DNA of 64,000 nt from Diaporthe sp. PMI_573 (lineage: Eukaryota > Ascomycota > Sordariomycetes > Diaporthales > Diaporthaceae). The position numbers and the translations under genes were made by a program. Position 1 is the first letter of the stretch. Each line of letters starts with the position of its first letter. The notes under the pieces are model-generated. The model was not told the origin of the DNA. It did no database searches and saw nothing but the letters and a program-made list of their open reading frames with translations. Positions 1 through 11,923 of the stretch are shown here, one piece after another. The stretch lies in contig JAJTUP010000002.1 in assembly GCA_021399435.1 (NCBI GenBank), forward strand, positions 744,001 to 808,000, in the 5' to 3' direction.

Positions 1-1018
1 CGCCTTCATAGCCCGCAATGGGATTATCTAGTAACTGACCTTGACGAAAATGACCGAGGAACCGATGGTCATGAGGCCGTACAGCTTCACGAGCACATCA
101 TATTTGTCACCCTCGGATGGGCAGTCCATGTACATCTGCGAAATGCCCTTGACAGTGAGCTGCTGCTGCTTCAGCCGCATTGAGTTTGCGTTGGGCGCGA
201 AGCGCTCGGCGTACTGAATGACTCGGTCTGGAAAGGTGGCCGAGAAAAGCAGGACCTGGATGTTTTTAGGAAGCATGCTGTTTCCGAGTGGTCAGCATTG
301 CTCGCTGCGAAAGGGTGGGCGGAGCCCGTGAGAACGTACTTTTTGACCTTCATGCACTGCTCGCCCATGCCCTGTTGATCCAGCATGTTGTCGGCCTCGT
401 CAATAACGAAGATCCTGAGCTCTCGTGGATCGAACTGGCGTCGACGGATGGTATCCATGACAGTGCCAGGTGTGCCGACAACAACGGAGCCCCTAACCCC
501 CGTTGCTCTGTCAACAGCGCCGGGCACAGCGGCCTCAACGACGAGATCGGGGATGAACTGGCCCACGGACTTGACAACGTTCTGGATCTGACGCGCCAGC
601 TCTCGGGTGGGGGCCAGGAGGAGTGCCTGGGGCTGGTGTGGTTTGCTGTAGTTGATCCGCGACAGGACGGCAATAACGAACGCGGCGGTCTTTCCAGTAC
701 CGGATTGAGACTGGGCAATCATGTTGCGGGGAGGGTTAGACAGAAGCAGGGGCAGAGCCTTCTCCTGGACCTTGGAGGGCTTCTTGAAGTTCATGGCGAG
801 AAGGCCCTTGTAGATGCCTTCGGAGCTGCGCAGAATGTTAACCTAGGGTTTGCCGATGGGCAGGCAGGGGTTACGGACAGGTTGAGATCCTCAAAGGTCT
901 TCGCAGACGAGAGGGGGTTGTCGGTGTCGACATCGAGGTTGGACACGGTGACCTCAACATCGTAACTAGGCTCGTTGAGGTTGCTCTGCTCAACGTCGTC
1001 TGCCCAAGAAGTCGACAT
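1..1018 (-). CDS. DBP5: DEAD-box ATP-dependent RNA helicase Dbp5 (3' part missing)
   Basis: Partial gene running off the left edge. Exons 1018-879, 825-340 and 277-40; introns 826-878, 278-339, and a third from 39 that leaves the window. The first donor (GTCCGT) and the 826 acceptor are the pair that joins the frames as a DLNLSEGIYKG-type helicase N-terminus. Visible motifs in order: Q-motif region ([13 protein letters not shown]), Walker [19 protein letters not shown] box as DEAD in VIDEADNML, motif III SAT in LLFSATFPD, then the start of RecA domain 2 (IGSSVIFVK). In the Dbp5 family the enzyme remodels mRNPs at the cytoplasmic face of the nuclear pore, with Gle1 and InsP6 as partners; that role is taken from the family. 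Motifs IV-VI lie outside the window. The start ATG at 1018 is the first in frame and precedes an acidic N-terminal extension typical of Dbp5. Confidence 0.92.
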
Positions 1019-2534
1019 GGTGAATGAGCCGACGATCGCGTCGCGACGAGAGGCGATGCGATGAGCAGAGGTGGGTGAGGTTTTGTGAGGGGTGAGAACA
1101 GGAAGCGCTAAGGGGAGACGCTTCGTGCTGGAACAAGAGGTGGGAGTGGGAGTGAAAAGCGCGTCCGTTTGCGACGCCTGTCGTGTCTTGTCTGAAAGAA
1201 GGCGGTTTTCAGTATGCGACTTGACAAGTATGAATGGCTTTGACGAAAGTTGGTCAATATCAGGGTCACCGTCAATGTGAGTGGTGGGGCTCGAGTCTAG
1301 TCCGGACCTGAAAGTGCCTTTCACCGCAGCTGCTGAGCAGTCAGGTCGTCGGGCCAATTGAGCAAGAGATGGCGGGGTGGTGGGGCAGTCGCAAGCTGTG
1401 GGTTTTGGACGGGCAAGTGGGTGAGATACTCAGTTACTTGCCCCTTGCAGTAATCTAATGGTTTGTCTAGGTACCTTAGCATCTAGATACTTGCCAGGCA
1501 GGCGGGCCGCATACTACCCGCTCCTTCCATTTGCACAATGTTGGGCGTGCCTGAGGGTATTCTAAAGGTCAACGGGATGTCGCAGAGAAGTGGCACCTTT
1601 AAACCTGGACAGATAGAGTACAGATTTAGTACAATATCAAACCTGCAGAACACACCTTTCGACAGTCAACATCGGCAGGCCTCAATGCGCAAATAAATCG
1701 CAGGCGTCAACTCTGTGTCACATCTGCTCTTCAGTGAGGTCCTGTTAGACGTAGGTCCTGCGATCTAGGCAATCTACGTCCTTCCCGTCTCCAAGACAGA
1801 CAGACCCCGACGATGGTAATGATCCGGTCCAAACGATGTCGCCAGTAGTGCGGCAACGTGGTAAGGCGGACGCATTGATTCCTGGCAGCCTGCTCAAGGC
1901 ATCGTCAGGGGTTGATCCTTATACCCATGTGGAGTACTCGTTGATTAGCACGGCTTCTCGGGTGGCTGCCCAATGCCCAAACAGCGCGGTCCGCCGTCGC
2001 ATGGCAGATGACGAAGCCCAAAGGGCTGTGAAGGCCGTCTAACCTCTTGGCCGGCCTTGGACGGACTTAACCGGCAAGCCTCGTCTAGGTCGCACGAATC
2101 TTCTGGCAACGTCTTTTTGTTTTTATTATTGCACTGCACTCACTGCCCTTGAATATACTCTTCTCTCCTGTACATGTACTTCTCAACTGCATTGCTCCCT
2201 CCCTTTTTTGCTGCAAGCTCTATCCCTTCCCCCACCCCCAAAAGACGAACACCGTCATCCAAGACCCAACCCAACAGGGTGTCATCCTTGGCCCGGCGTC
2301 TCCATCCTGCGGCCGCATTTAACCCATGCTTGGCAATTGGAGGGGCCATTGAATTATCGTTCGAACTCCTGCGCCCACCACTTCGCTCGCGACTGTAGTC
2401 CGCCTCTGCAGCTTCGACCCTCGCCGCTTTCCCGAGGCATTTATTCCCGCAAACCCAACTTATAGACCGCAGAGAGGCTCCGAACCTGCCTCGCATGACA
2501 GCTGCTCCTTGCGGACAACTCCTCGACAGGGATA
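1019..2534. other. Divergent intergenic region between DBP5 and BZZ1
   Basis: About 1.5 kb holding the leaders and promoters of two divergent genes. I see no convincing coding exon on either strand; the open frames here lack start context, splice partners or recognisable composition. The part next to BZZ1 (about 2160-2530) is pyrimidine-rich, as is common in fungal housekeeping promoters. Confidence 0.6.
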
Positions 2535-4991
2535 ATGGCCGAGGTGGATGTTGCGCCGACCTTCGGCGCGGAATTGAAGGTATGGGACTGCAGAACAGAG
2601 AGAACCAGGGGGAAGAGAAGGAGGAAGAGATGAAATACAAGCTGGCATCTGCTGATCCCACATCGGCGCATAGGATGGCTTCAAACCCGCCAACGCCTGG
2701 GTCGCCAATGGCATAGCGTGGCTCGATGATATCCAGGGGTTCTACCGCGAACGCGCCGCGATTGAGAAAGACTACGCGAAACAACTCACGGCCCTCGCGA
2801 ACAAGTATTTTGAGAAGAAAGCGAAGAAGTCGGCGGGCCTCGGTGTCGGTGACACGCCGACCATGACACCTGGTTCCATCGAGAGGTGAGCAACGGGCCG
2901 GGTGTGATATTCTCTAGAGATCAGGGGGGCGCGAGCAGGAGCTGACATTAGTGGACACAGCGCTTCCGTCACGACGTGGACCACACAACTGACCACCCTC
3001 GAGGGCCGGGCCAAGGAACACGACAACTTTGCGAACGACCTCATCACGAAGGTTGCAGAGCCCATGAAGGTTCTCGGGACGCGGTTCGAGGAGGTCCGGA
3101 AGAAACATGCCGAGTATGCCGACAAGCTGGAGAAGGAGCGCGACTCCTCGTATTCCGAGCTGCGCAAGACCAAGGGCAAATACGACGCCGTGTGTCAAGA
3201 GGTGGAGAGCAAGCGCAAGAAGTCCGAGTCGTCGTTTGACAAGGCAAAGGCACAGAGCGCGTACCAGCAACAGATCATCGAGATGAACAATATCAAGAAC
3301 ACCTACCTGATAGCGATCAATGTCACCAATAAGCAGAAGGAGATGTACTATCACGAGTACCTGCCCGAGATCCTGGACAGCTTGCAGGATCTCAACGAGT
3401 TCCGGGTATTGAAATTGAATGGACTCTGGACTTTGGCGTCGCACTTGGAATTGGGCATGCTGCAGCAGAGCCAGGGGCTGATCCAACATCAAGCCGAGGA
3501 GATCACGCGGAACGAGCCTCACCTCGACTCGATGATGTACATCCGACACAACATGGGCGCATTCAACGAGCCACCGGACAGGGTCTTCGAGCCGAGCCCC
3601 GTGTGGCATGACGAGCCGACGATGGTCGTCGACGAGACGGCCAAGATCTATCTGCGAAATGTGCTCAACAAATCTAAGAGCTCGCTTGGGGAGCTGAGGC
3701 GAGAAGTAGATAAGAGGAGGAGGGAGGTGGAAGGGGCGCAAAGGGCGAAGCAGAGGGTGCGCGAGGGGCAAGACAAGACCGACGAGGTGACTGTCGTCGC
3801 AGCCATGTTCATGCTCCAGGAGCAGCTTCACGCCGTGGACAGGAAAAAGGTCACCGCCGAAATCGAGACGGCCACCATCACTGCCGTCGTAGGAGACGTC
3901 ACCCTCGGCGCCAAGAATCACAATTTCAAAGCCCAAACCTTCAAGATCCCAACCAACTGCGACCTCTGTGGCGAGAGAATATGGGGCCTCTCTGCCAAGG
4001 GTTTCGACTGTCGCGACTGCGGCTACACATGCCACAGCAAGTGTGAGATGAAGGTTCCCGCCGAGTGCCCGGGCGAGTCATCCAAGGAGGAGCGCAAGAA
4101 ACTGAAGCAGCAACGGCAAGAATCCGCCAACTCGCTTCTCAGCCCCGGCCCTGCTTCCAGCGACAAGGTCGCGGAGCTGCCCGCGCTGTCTAGGACCAAC
4201 ACTATGAACAGCATGTCTTCGGGATACGCGGTCAGCGCGCACCGGTCGATGACGAGCGCGATGAGCCCCACGGAGGAGGAGACACCGCCAGAGGTCCCTA
4301 CGAGCACGAGGCCTACGTCTACAATTGCATCAGGATCAGTCAGAAAGAACAGGGTCATTGCACCCCCGCCAGCGGCATATATCAGCGAGTTGCCGGGAAG
4401 TCCGGCAAACGGGTCGGGAGCTGGCCACCAGGAGGAGAAAGCGAAGATGCTGTTCACGTTCGAGGCAAATGGTGAAGGGGAGCTCTCTGTACCTGAAGGC
4501 AGGGAATTAGTCGTACTGGAGCCTGACTGTGAGTCCCCTCGTTCATTTCCCGCCTACCACGAACCCGAGTGCAATGGTGAGTACTGACATTCCCCTCAGC
4601 TGGATCCGGCTGGACCAAGGTCCGCGCCGGCTACAAGGAAGGCGTCGTGCCAACGTCGTACATCGAGGTGCTACCGGCATCGGCAATCGCGCCGCAGCAC
4701 ACGGGGGCGTCGGCACGGCCGCCCTCGACGTACAGCAACTCGGGCTCCTCCATAGGCGGCGCGTCGGCGGCCAAGAAGAAGGGCCCCGCGGTGGCGCCCC
4801 GGCGCGGGGCGAAGAAGCTGCGGTACGTCGAGGCGCTCTACGACTACACGGCGCAGTCCGACACCGAGCACACCATGATGGAGGGGGAGAGGTTTGTCCT
4901 TATCAAGGAGGACCCCGGCGACGGCTGGGCCGAGGTCGAGAAGGGCGGGCTTACGAAGAGCGTGCCTGCTAGTTACGTGCAGGCTGTTTAA
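2535..4991 (+). CDS. BZZ1: Bzz1-type F-BAR / C1 / double SH3 actin-patch protein
   Basis: 738 residues from exons 2535-2579, 2674-2885, 2961-4528 and 4600-4991. Domain order is an N-terminal F-BAR (FCH) coiled coil (about residues 5-330, beginning FGAELKDGFKP), a C1 zinc finger at about 405-455 with the H-x-C2-C2-H2-C pattern (HNFKAQTF...CDLCGERIWG...CHSKCEMKVPAEC), a Ser/Thr/Pro-rich linker, SH3-1 at about 578-640 (AKMLFTFEA...GWTKV...VPTSYIEV) and SH3-2 at about 682-738 (VEALYDYTA...VPASYVQAV). In yeast and other fungi Bzz1 binds Las17/WASP and promotes Arp2/3 actin assembly at endocytic patches; this role is inferred from the identical architecture. The C1 finger is usual in filamentous fungi and Schizosaccharomyces. 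All splice phases agree, and the second SH3 ends at the stop codon. Confidence 0.93.
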
Positions 4992-7900
4992 GGCGAGCCC
5001 TGGCGCGGCGAGGCAAGGCCCTGATGGAAGCCGTGTAGTAACTTGCATTTTGAGGGGAGACAGCATTGTTGTTACTGTACTCAACCATTGGTACTCGCAT
5101 CATAACGGCTCCGGGGGTTGGTCAAGAGATTGTAAATAAGGTAAATCGGAGAGACACGTTCAAAACTCGGACGATGGCTCTAATGGTGGCGCGGCTGGCA
5201 TGGCCGTGCTGGTCTAAAATTGATTATGTAGATTAGAGATAGATCGATGACGAGCCTGCTGTCCTTACGAATGCAGATTGTCAAGCGAATTCGCTCTACG
5301 CAATCGGGGGTGGTAGGACTGACTGCGAGTTTTGGACCAGGGCATCGAAATCAAGAGGTCTACAAGCAGCTACGCCCACCTAGAGTTGGCCTTCACAAGG
5401 CCGTCAAATATCATCTAACCTCAAATCACTGCTATGCCGACCGCATGTGGAGTGGAATTTCTCGGATGACTCTCCAGCTTAGCAAGCGTGCCCGCAAGTG
5501 AGTAGGCGGCTGAGGCAATGTGCCGGCTTGCCCATGCGGCGGAGAGGGCCTCGCGTGTAACATCGCGACATTGTGTTCGGCAGTCTCGCCCTCGGCACAG
5601 GAACTCCTCACAGGTAGGTCGACTGTGGGTGGCACGGAGAGACGGCTTGAGGCACACAGCCGCGATGGACCAGAGCTCAGGGCGGATTGCCGAGCCCAAG
5701 CAAGAGCGCCCCGGCAGAGATGTGTGTGGACTGGTTGTCCAGGTGGGTATTGTCGACAGCATTGCCCATCGTGACCTCAGCACCACCCGGCGCGGGAGCC
5801 CGCAGAGTTGAGGCAACCTTTCCACAAAGGGACACAGGAACGACCCGCCCACGGTTCCGACGGGTCTCAAAGTCGCCCACTGCAGGGAATGCTGTGTGTG
5901 CCGTGGACCCTTGATACCAAGTAGGCCCGTGAGTCCCTGGATTAGAAAGCTGCTAGTCACCGGTTCTGTCCGTGGTACAGCCGTACGCAGATAGATTACA
6001 GCGAGCAAACATGTCATGAAGCCATGCCCTTCCGCGTACAGAAAAGGCACGGTGAAGCCGGGGTTCTTCACGTGTCCCGGGCGGTCGGCAGGTAGGTAGC
6101 CATCGGGTTGTGCCGCCGGCGAGGTCCCTGAGACTGATAGGGCGAGGGGACACCCCTTTCAGGTCTCAAAGCTCGTCACACTCGACTGTCATCGGTAGTT
6201 CGGAACCCGTACTCACCTCACATGTTTCGTGCTCCTTTGGAAGATCAATCTGATATCGGGTGCTCACGCTTTCAATGTTACTGTGTGCTATGTTACGATC
6301 GTGGATCGCGACGTCACCCGACAGAATCGTCCGGACTTAAGGTCCAATTGACATGTTTTGTGACGCGCTAAACTTTATGCGTTGTCCAGGTGGGCAGGCC
6401 AGCCCACCAAGTCGCTCTGCTCCCAGTCTCTCTATACAGATCCATCCAACGCCTAGCAATCCGTTTTCACAACGTCTGACACTGTGCTCCTGGGAATGAG
6501 ATCTGCGACGCTTCTCCAGGCGGGTTGGGCCAAGCAATTCCAAGACCTGGGGCGAGCCTGGGCAATTGCTTGGTGAAGCTTTGTTCGACGTCGCTCGATG
6601 TCAGCCAGCTCTGGGTGTTAACAACAACAGCGGGAGAATGGGGGTGCGAGTGTTAGGATGTGGGTTAAATGAGCATCTCAGGGGTAGCGTGCGCTACTGT
6701 GGGTTGGATTGCAGACCCAGACAATATCGACAATGTCAGGCAAGGGGATCGCCATCAAAGCCTAATTCCTTAACGGTAAGCATAACGGACACTTGTGGAA
6801 ATGAGGAAGGCTGTGGAGGCTGGTCCGTCCTGACTCCTGATTTGCGGTGTAAGACTGTGGACTGGGACGGACGACAAACCCGGACAGCAGGTTTTGAGGG
6901 CCAACGACAACACAATGCTGATACGGTTACCCACAATCACGAAGGGTGCCGAGCAAGGGCGATCGTGATCTTGAGAGCCGAGCCAAGGGATCAACTGGAC
7001 ATCGGTCATGAACAGACTTTTGAAACCGCCGACCCACGCAGCCACCTCATATGCTTTTGAGGCAGTGCAGCGCAGTGCAATAGACCGTCGTGCCAGTGTG
7101 CGAGCTGCGGTCCACCGTCCAGCACCGGCGTCAACCCGTCCTTGGCCGTGTGTTACCCCAACCAAGGATGGTTGGAAGACATGGAGCACAGTGTCTGGTC
7201 TGCGGCTGTGTTCTGCGTGTCCAGCATTCTTGGGGCGATGGTCTGTTTGAGTTTGCTAGGGAATGGTTTCCAAAGGCTGGGGCGTCTGGGCGTCCTGCCT
7301 GCTTGTCCAGGGTCAAACCTGTGACGCTGGGGTTTGAATCAGGCCAGACGTCATTACTGACAGCCGTCTTGAATCCGAGCACCGGCAGACAACCGTGAGA
7401 AAGAGGGACATCAGACAAACAGACAGGAATATCGAAACAGTGACACGCTCTACATCATCAGCATCAAGTTCTAACCCGGCTGATGCCAGGTAGTGAGTGT
7501 CGCAGATCGATCCTTAATAGCAATACAAGTATCGCACTCTGTCAATCTCGTAGCCAGATACTCAGACACTTAATACGAACGTGAGTTGTGGTGGTCCTGG
7601 CTGGCTGGGAGGGTGGTGTGGAGAGGATGCAGTATACGCGTCCAGGGCGTCCTGGCGCAGCATGGTTGGCTCGCGGAGATGAAAATGCCCAAAGCTACGA
7701 TCCGGGAGTGCGAGAGTTGGGGTCAGCAAGGATGGCAGAGCAGGGGCGGCGGGAAGGAGTGACTTGGCTTCGCGGCAAGCCCTACACATCTTGGCAAGTA
7801 CCCCACAAGCCCTGTCCGATCGAGACAGGGGTATCGCCACTTACACGCGCACTGTACCCACGACTGGCGGGAAGCTAAACCTGACAATTACGAGCAGGAT

Positions 7901-8430
7901 GAGAGCAATGGGAACTAGAGCTGGGGAACAGAGCCATATTGGGGCAAGGGGGGCCCAATTAGCAACGCAGACGCCAGCGGCAGCGGCGACGGCAAGGAGC
8001 AAGGAGCAAGGGGCCAGGTGCCAGGGGCGAGGAGGAAGGAGAGTTGCATGATTTATTGTCGTTGTTATTATTATCCTGTCCATTGGCCTTTTCCCTGATC
8101 TACATCAGACGGCCTCCTCCTGCTGCTCCTTCCCCATACCCAACCACCCTTTCGCTTTCTCCCGTCACATTCCAACCATCGTTGTTGATTGCGAGATATT
8201 TCTTGTCTCCCAATCCGCGACACACACCCGGCTCACTCGCTTCGTCGGATCAGCTATTCTTTTTCTTTTTCTAATTGACACATTGATTCACTTCGCTCGC
8301 TCTGTTCCTCCCTTTGCTGCCGCTTGTTTACTACTACTGCAGCAGCAAGGTAGCACGGCGCCGACTGCCTCAACACCGAATAGCTTCGCTCCCTGTCAAC
8401 GAGCTCAACACAAACGCAGAACAGCCCACC
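4992..8430. other. Long intergenic region, no gene recognised
   Basis: About 3.4 kb. Several long open frames exist on both strands (for example 5421-6071 minus and 6566-7060 plus), but they overlap each other, have no family resemblance and read like chance frames in GC-rich DNA. The last 350 bases before 8431 are CT-rich and most likely form the promoter and long 5' leader of the GH72 gene. A long regulatory interval or an untranslated RNA cannot be excluded from sequence alone. Confidence 0.5.
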
Positions 8431-9841
8431 ATGAAGTCCTTTGCCCTCGCATCGGCTTTGCTGACGGCCGCCGTCACGGCCAATCCTACTCCTACCGAGC
8501 AGGAACCACCCAGCAAGCGGGCCAGCTTGCCCACTGTCTCAGCCTCTGGCAATGGTAGGATGTCCCGGCTCCAGAACCATACCCGCTTCTTGCTGATTTG
8601 CCTTTCTCACAGCTTTCTGGGCCGGAAGTAACCGGTTCTATGTCCGTGGCATCGATTACCAGCCTGGTGGATCATCCAACCTGGCTGACCCGCTGGCTGA
8701 TACTGATACCTGCAAGCGTGACATTGCTGAGTTCAAGAAGCTGGGAATCAACACAGTCCGTGTCTACACCGTCGACAACTCTGCCAGCCACGACGACTGC
8801 ATGAGCCAGCTGGCTGATGCTGGCATCTACCTGATTCTCGATGTCAACAACCCACTTTACTCTATCAACCGTAACAGCCCTGCCGAGTCCTACAATGATG
8901 TCTATTTGCAGAGTGTCTTCGCCACCGTGGACCAGTTCGTCAAGTATGACAACACTCTGGCATTCTTCTCTGGAAACGAGGTGGTCAACGACCAGGCCAA
9001 CACCACATTGGCTGCCCCCTATGTCAAGGCCACCACCCGTGACATGCGCCAGTACATCAGGAACCGTGGCTACAGGGCGGTACCTGTCGGATACTCAGCG
9101 GCAGATGTTTCCCAGAACCGCTTCCAGCTTGCTCAGTACTTCAACTGCGGTACAGACGACGAGCGCAGCGATTTCTTCGCCTTCAACGACTACTCATGGT
9201 GTGACAGCAGCTTCACACAGTCCGGTTGGGACCAGAAGGTTAAGAACTTTACCGGCTACGGTCTTCCTCTGTTCCTCTCCGAGTATGGCTGTATCACCAA
9301 TGGACGCAGCTTTGGCGAGGTTCAGGCTCTGATGAGCAGTGAGATGACGTCCGTCTACTCCGGTGGTCTGGTGTACGAGTACTCCGATGAGGGCAACGGA
9401 TACGGCATCGTGTCTATCGACGGTGACAGCGTGTCGGAGAAGAGCGATTTCGCGGCCTATGCTACTGCCCTGTCCAAGAACGCCGCTCCTACTGGTGACG
9501 GTGGCTTCACCTCGACAACCGCCTCCCAGGCCTGCCCATCCCCCGACTCTGACTGGCTCGTGAGCAACACATTGCTGCCCGCCATTCCCACAGGCGCAAG
9601 CCAATACATGGACAAGGGCGCCGGTGCTGGCCCTGGCCTGAAGGGCGATGGTTCTCAGAACGCTGGCGGTACATCCACCGGAGATGCCGAGCCTGGCTCT
9701 GGATCTGCCACCGGATCAGCCGCCACCGGCTCCTCCAGCGGCAACGCAGGCGCTGGCGGCCCTGGTCCTCTGGATATGGGCGCCTTCATGGTGACCGGCG
9801 TTGTTTTCTTCTTCAGTCTTGTCGGTACCATGCTCCTGTAA
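8431..9841 (+). CDS. GPI-anchored GH72 1,3-beta-glucanosyltransferase (Gel/Gas family)
   Basis: 450 residues from exons 8431-8554 and 8613-9841 (58-nt intron). A signal peptide (MKSFALASALLTAAVTA) precedes a GH72 barrel starting FYVRGIDYQPGG. The acid/base glutamate is about Glu164 in SGNEVVND and the nucleophile about Glu265 in FLSEYGC, both as in the family. After the barrel the chain goes straight into a Gly/Ser/Thr-rich spacer and a hydrophobic C-terminus (FMVTGVVFFFSLVGTMLL) preceded by small residues, a GPI-attachment signal. No cysteine-rich X8/CBM43 module is seen, placing it in the subgroup without CBM43. GH72 enzymes cut and rejoin beta-1,3-glucan at the outer plasma membrane to lengthen wall chains. 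The start ATG has good context (CCCACCATG) and a long CT-rich leader. Confidence 0.93.
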
Positions 9842-10141
9842 GCTTAATGCTTTGAGGTTTGGGGGAAAACTTTGTGTACATGGAGCAAATCCATTCTGGG
9901 TGGGAACATAATTATTCCAAGTGTATTGCGGCGCACTGGGCAAGAATTTCTACGGATGGAGGGTATTCACAACAGCGAGCTGGAGAGTCTGATTCTTTCG
10001 CGTCCCCTGGGTTGGGATGTGGTTAATTGTGACACGGATAATAGCCAAAGAGAAACGGAGAATATGTTATCCAAATAGATTCTAACACTACCACCATGTC
10101 CGAACATGCTGTACTCAGGGAATGAGTCGTTCTGATTCTCA

Positions 10142-10155
10142 CCCCCCCCCCCCCC
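10142..10155 (+). repeat. Poly(C) run of 14
   Basis: An uninterrupted C14 tract downstream of the GH72 gene; a simple mononucleotide repeat and a likely site of length polymorphism or assembly error. Confidence 0.9.
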
Positions 10156-10387
10156 AAACGCGCGTGTGATGGGATGTCCCGCTGACAACGTACAACCAGG
10201 TGGAGACGAGGGTTATGGCCCGTCAGGAGGACATTTTCTTTGATACACATCACAGCATAGCGAAAGACCTCCGGAGAGCCGTCTCTCCCTCCTGGTGACT
10301 GGAACCTGGAACCGGGAGAGTGATACGTCATGTTCGAGAGCTCTGAGGTCGTCATGAACCCCTACCGAGATGCCTCAAACCATACCT

Positions 10388-10474
10388 CCTACCTACCTAC
10401 CTACCTACCTAAGTTCCTACCTGCCTAAGTTCCTACCTGCCTAAGTTCCTACCTGCCTAAGTTCCTACCTGCCT
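10388..10474 (+). repeat. CCTA microsatellite fused to four perfect 16-bp repeats
   Basis: CCTA repeated about six times (10388-10410) runs directly into four identical copies of AAGTTCCTACCTGCCT (10411-10426, 10427-10442, 10443-10458, 10459-10474). The 16-mer itself contains CCTACCTGCCT, so it probably grew out of the tetranucleotide tract. Confidence 0.95.
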
Positions 10475-10716
10475 CGCTCAAACCAGTGGAAGACATCCGG
10501 CTGACGGCTTAGGTTAGGGCAGGCTAGGCTGTTCGTTTTAAGCAAGCGAGAAAAGTAAATGTGCATTGCGCTAGTCTTGGTCTATGGCAATTCTATACAG
10601 GATAGTTGCAGACCTTTGGGCATAGACTTGTATTCATATACAGGACACTCGTCCATGACTGCTGAACGGCCGACGGCCACACGCTAATAGTCAAGCGGGA
10701 GCCCACTGTGGCCCTC

Positions 10717-11923
10717 TCAGAGATGTCCACCCCACCTAATGGTGTCGCCGTGAGTGAGGCCCGTCCGCCCGGGCATGGGCATGGACATGGGCGTCCACAT
10801 CGCTAGGGAGGAATGCCCCAGGTCCCGGTGTGGATCGTCCAGCTCGTTGCCCACGGCGGCGGCGACGGTGGCTATGGACTTGACCCATGGGTACAGGGCG
10901 CGGAATTGCCTGGCGATGACAGCCTTCCTCTTGACCTTGTCGCCCACCCGCGCGCCTGGACCAAAGATGGTGTCGTCGACACTGAGGTGTGTGTGCGCGG
11001 GCGCAGCGGCGGGGCGGGGCCCCCCGACCGGCCTGAAGTCACGGATGGTCACGGCGCGCCACTCCTGCTTGGAGTTGGCCTCCCTCACCGCCAAGATCTC
11101 GGGCGCCGGGTCCTTCTGGGGCAGCTTGGAGATGGCAGTCTCTAACTGGATTCGCCGCTTCAGGTCGGCAACCTGGTCCTGCCTCACTTGCATCTGCAGC
11201 TTCAGGTTGGCAATCTCGTCCTCCCCCTGCGTGCACTGTTTCAAGAGCTTCGCAAGTCTGCTTGACGAGCGACCTTTGTCGGGCCCTGAACTCGTCTTGT
11301 CAGCAGTGGACAGACTCCAGGGGTGGGCTGCCTCGTCGTCATCTTGGGCAGGCCTGGATGAGGAGCCTCTTGTACGATCAGGCGGAGGTGACACCTGGCC
11401 CTCAGTAGGTTCTGGCGCCTTCTGGCCCTTGTACCTCATATATCTTCGGATCTTTTTGTTCGTGATGGGGATGCCCCGCGACAGGAAGACATCACCGAGC
11501 GGCACCCTGCTCCGTGACTGCCTAAGCTGGTCGATATGGGAGTAGTCTCCCACCGTTGCGTTCTTGCGCAAATCCCACAGCTTTATTTTGCGTTTATATT
11601 GCCTTTCCCTGTGGACCATCAGCGCACAGTCTGCCAATTTCTCACCGCGCCTGCATCGGGCCCAAGCCCGATGTAGTCATGGAATGGTCAGAAGTTAGGG
11701 CAGGGCAGTGGTCTATTTGCTTGTTCCGAGGATCAAGGGGTTGGAAGACTAGGTGATGAATGACAAATACGTACGTTGCGTCGAAGCCTTCCTCATCTTT
11801 GAGCGTTTGTCTGACCTCTGGCAGAGTCTTATTCTGTTTGGCGTATAGGTCACAAAAGCGCCTCTTGATACGCTCCCACTCGGCCGGGGCGTGCTCCTTG
11901 GCGCGGCCCAGGGCGCCAGACAT
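10717..11923 (-). CDS. Clr5-domain protein
   Basis: 346 residues from exons 11923-11775 and 11608-10717, with a 166-nt intron (11609-11774). The N-terminus (about residues 14-66) fits the Clr5 domain: EWERIKRRFCDLY, LPEVRQTLKDEEGF, then across the splice junction ERQYKRKIKLWDLRKN. The intron falls inside the domain and joins the two halves in frame (phase 2). The rest is low in recognisable domains: a charged, Ser/Pro-rich middle, a predicted helix or coiled coil with heptad-like Leu/Ile spacing (about 170-215, DEIANLKLQMQVRQDQVADL), and a C-terminal tail. Clr5 was named for a fission-yeast factor in heterochromatic silencing, and the domain occurs in many copies in filamentous fungi, often near accessory genes. 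A DNA- or chromatin-linked role is only an inference; no catalytic domain is visible. Confidence 0.85.

Larger units (their letters stand above)
9842..10716. other. Intergenic region with simple repeats
   Basis: The first part should be the 3' UTR of the GH72 gene. It contains a C14 homopolymer and a CCTA/16-mer tandem array, listed separately. No coding sequence is recognised. Confidence 0.6.

Noticed and set aside
5421..6071. 216-codon open frame on the minus strand
   Set aside because: No domain, Arg/Ser/Pro/Thr-rich as expected of antisense GC-rich DNA, overlapped by equally long frames on the other strand, no splice or promoter support.
7182..7324. Hydrophobic 47-codon frame from ATG (MEHSVWSAAVFC...)
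   Set aside because: Signal-like start but no continuation, no promoter element and no plausible intron; likely chance.
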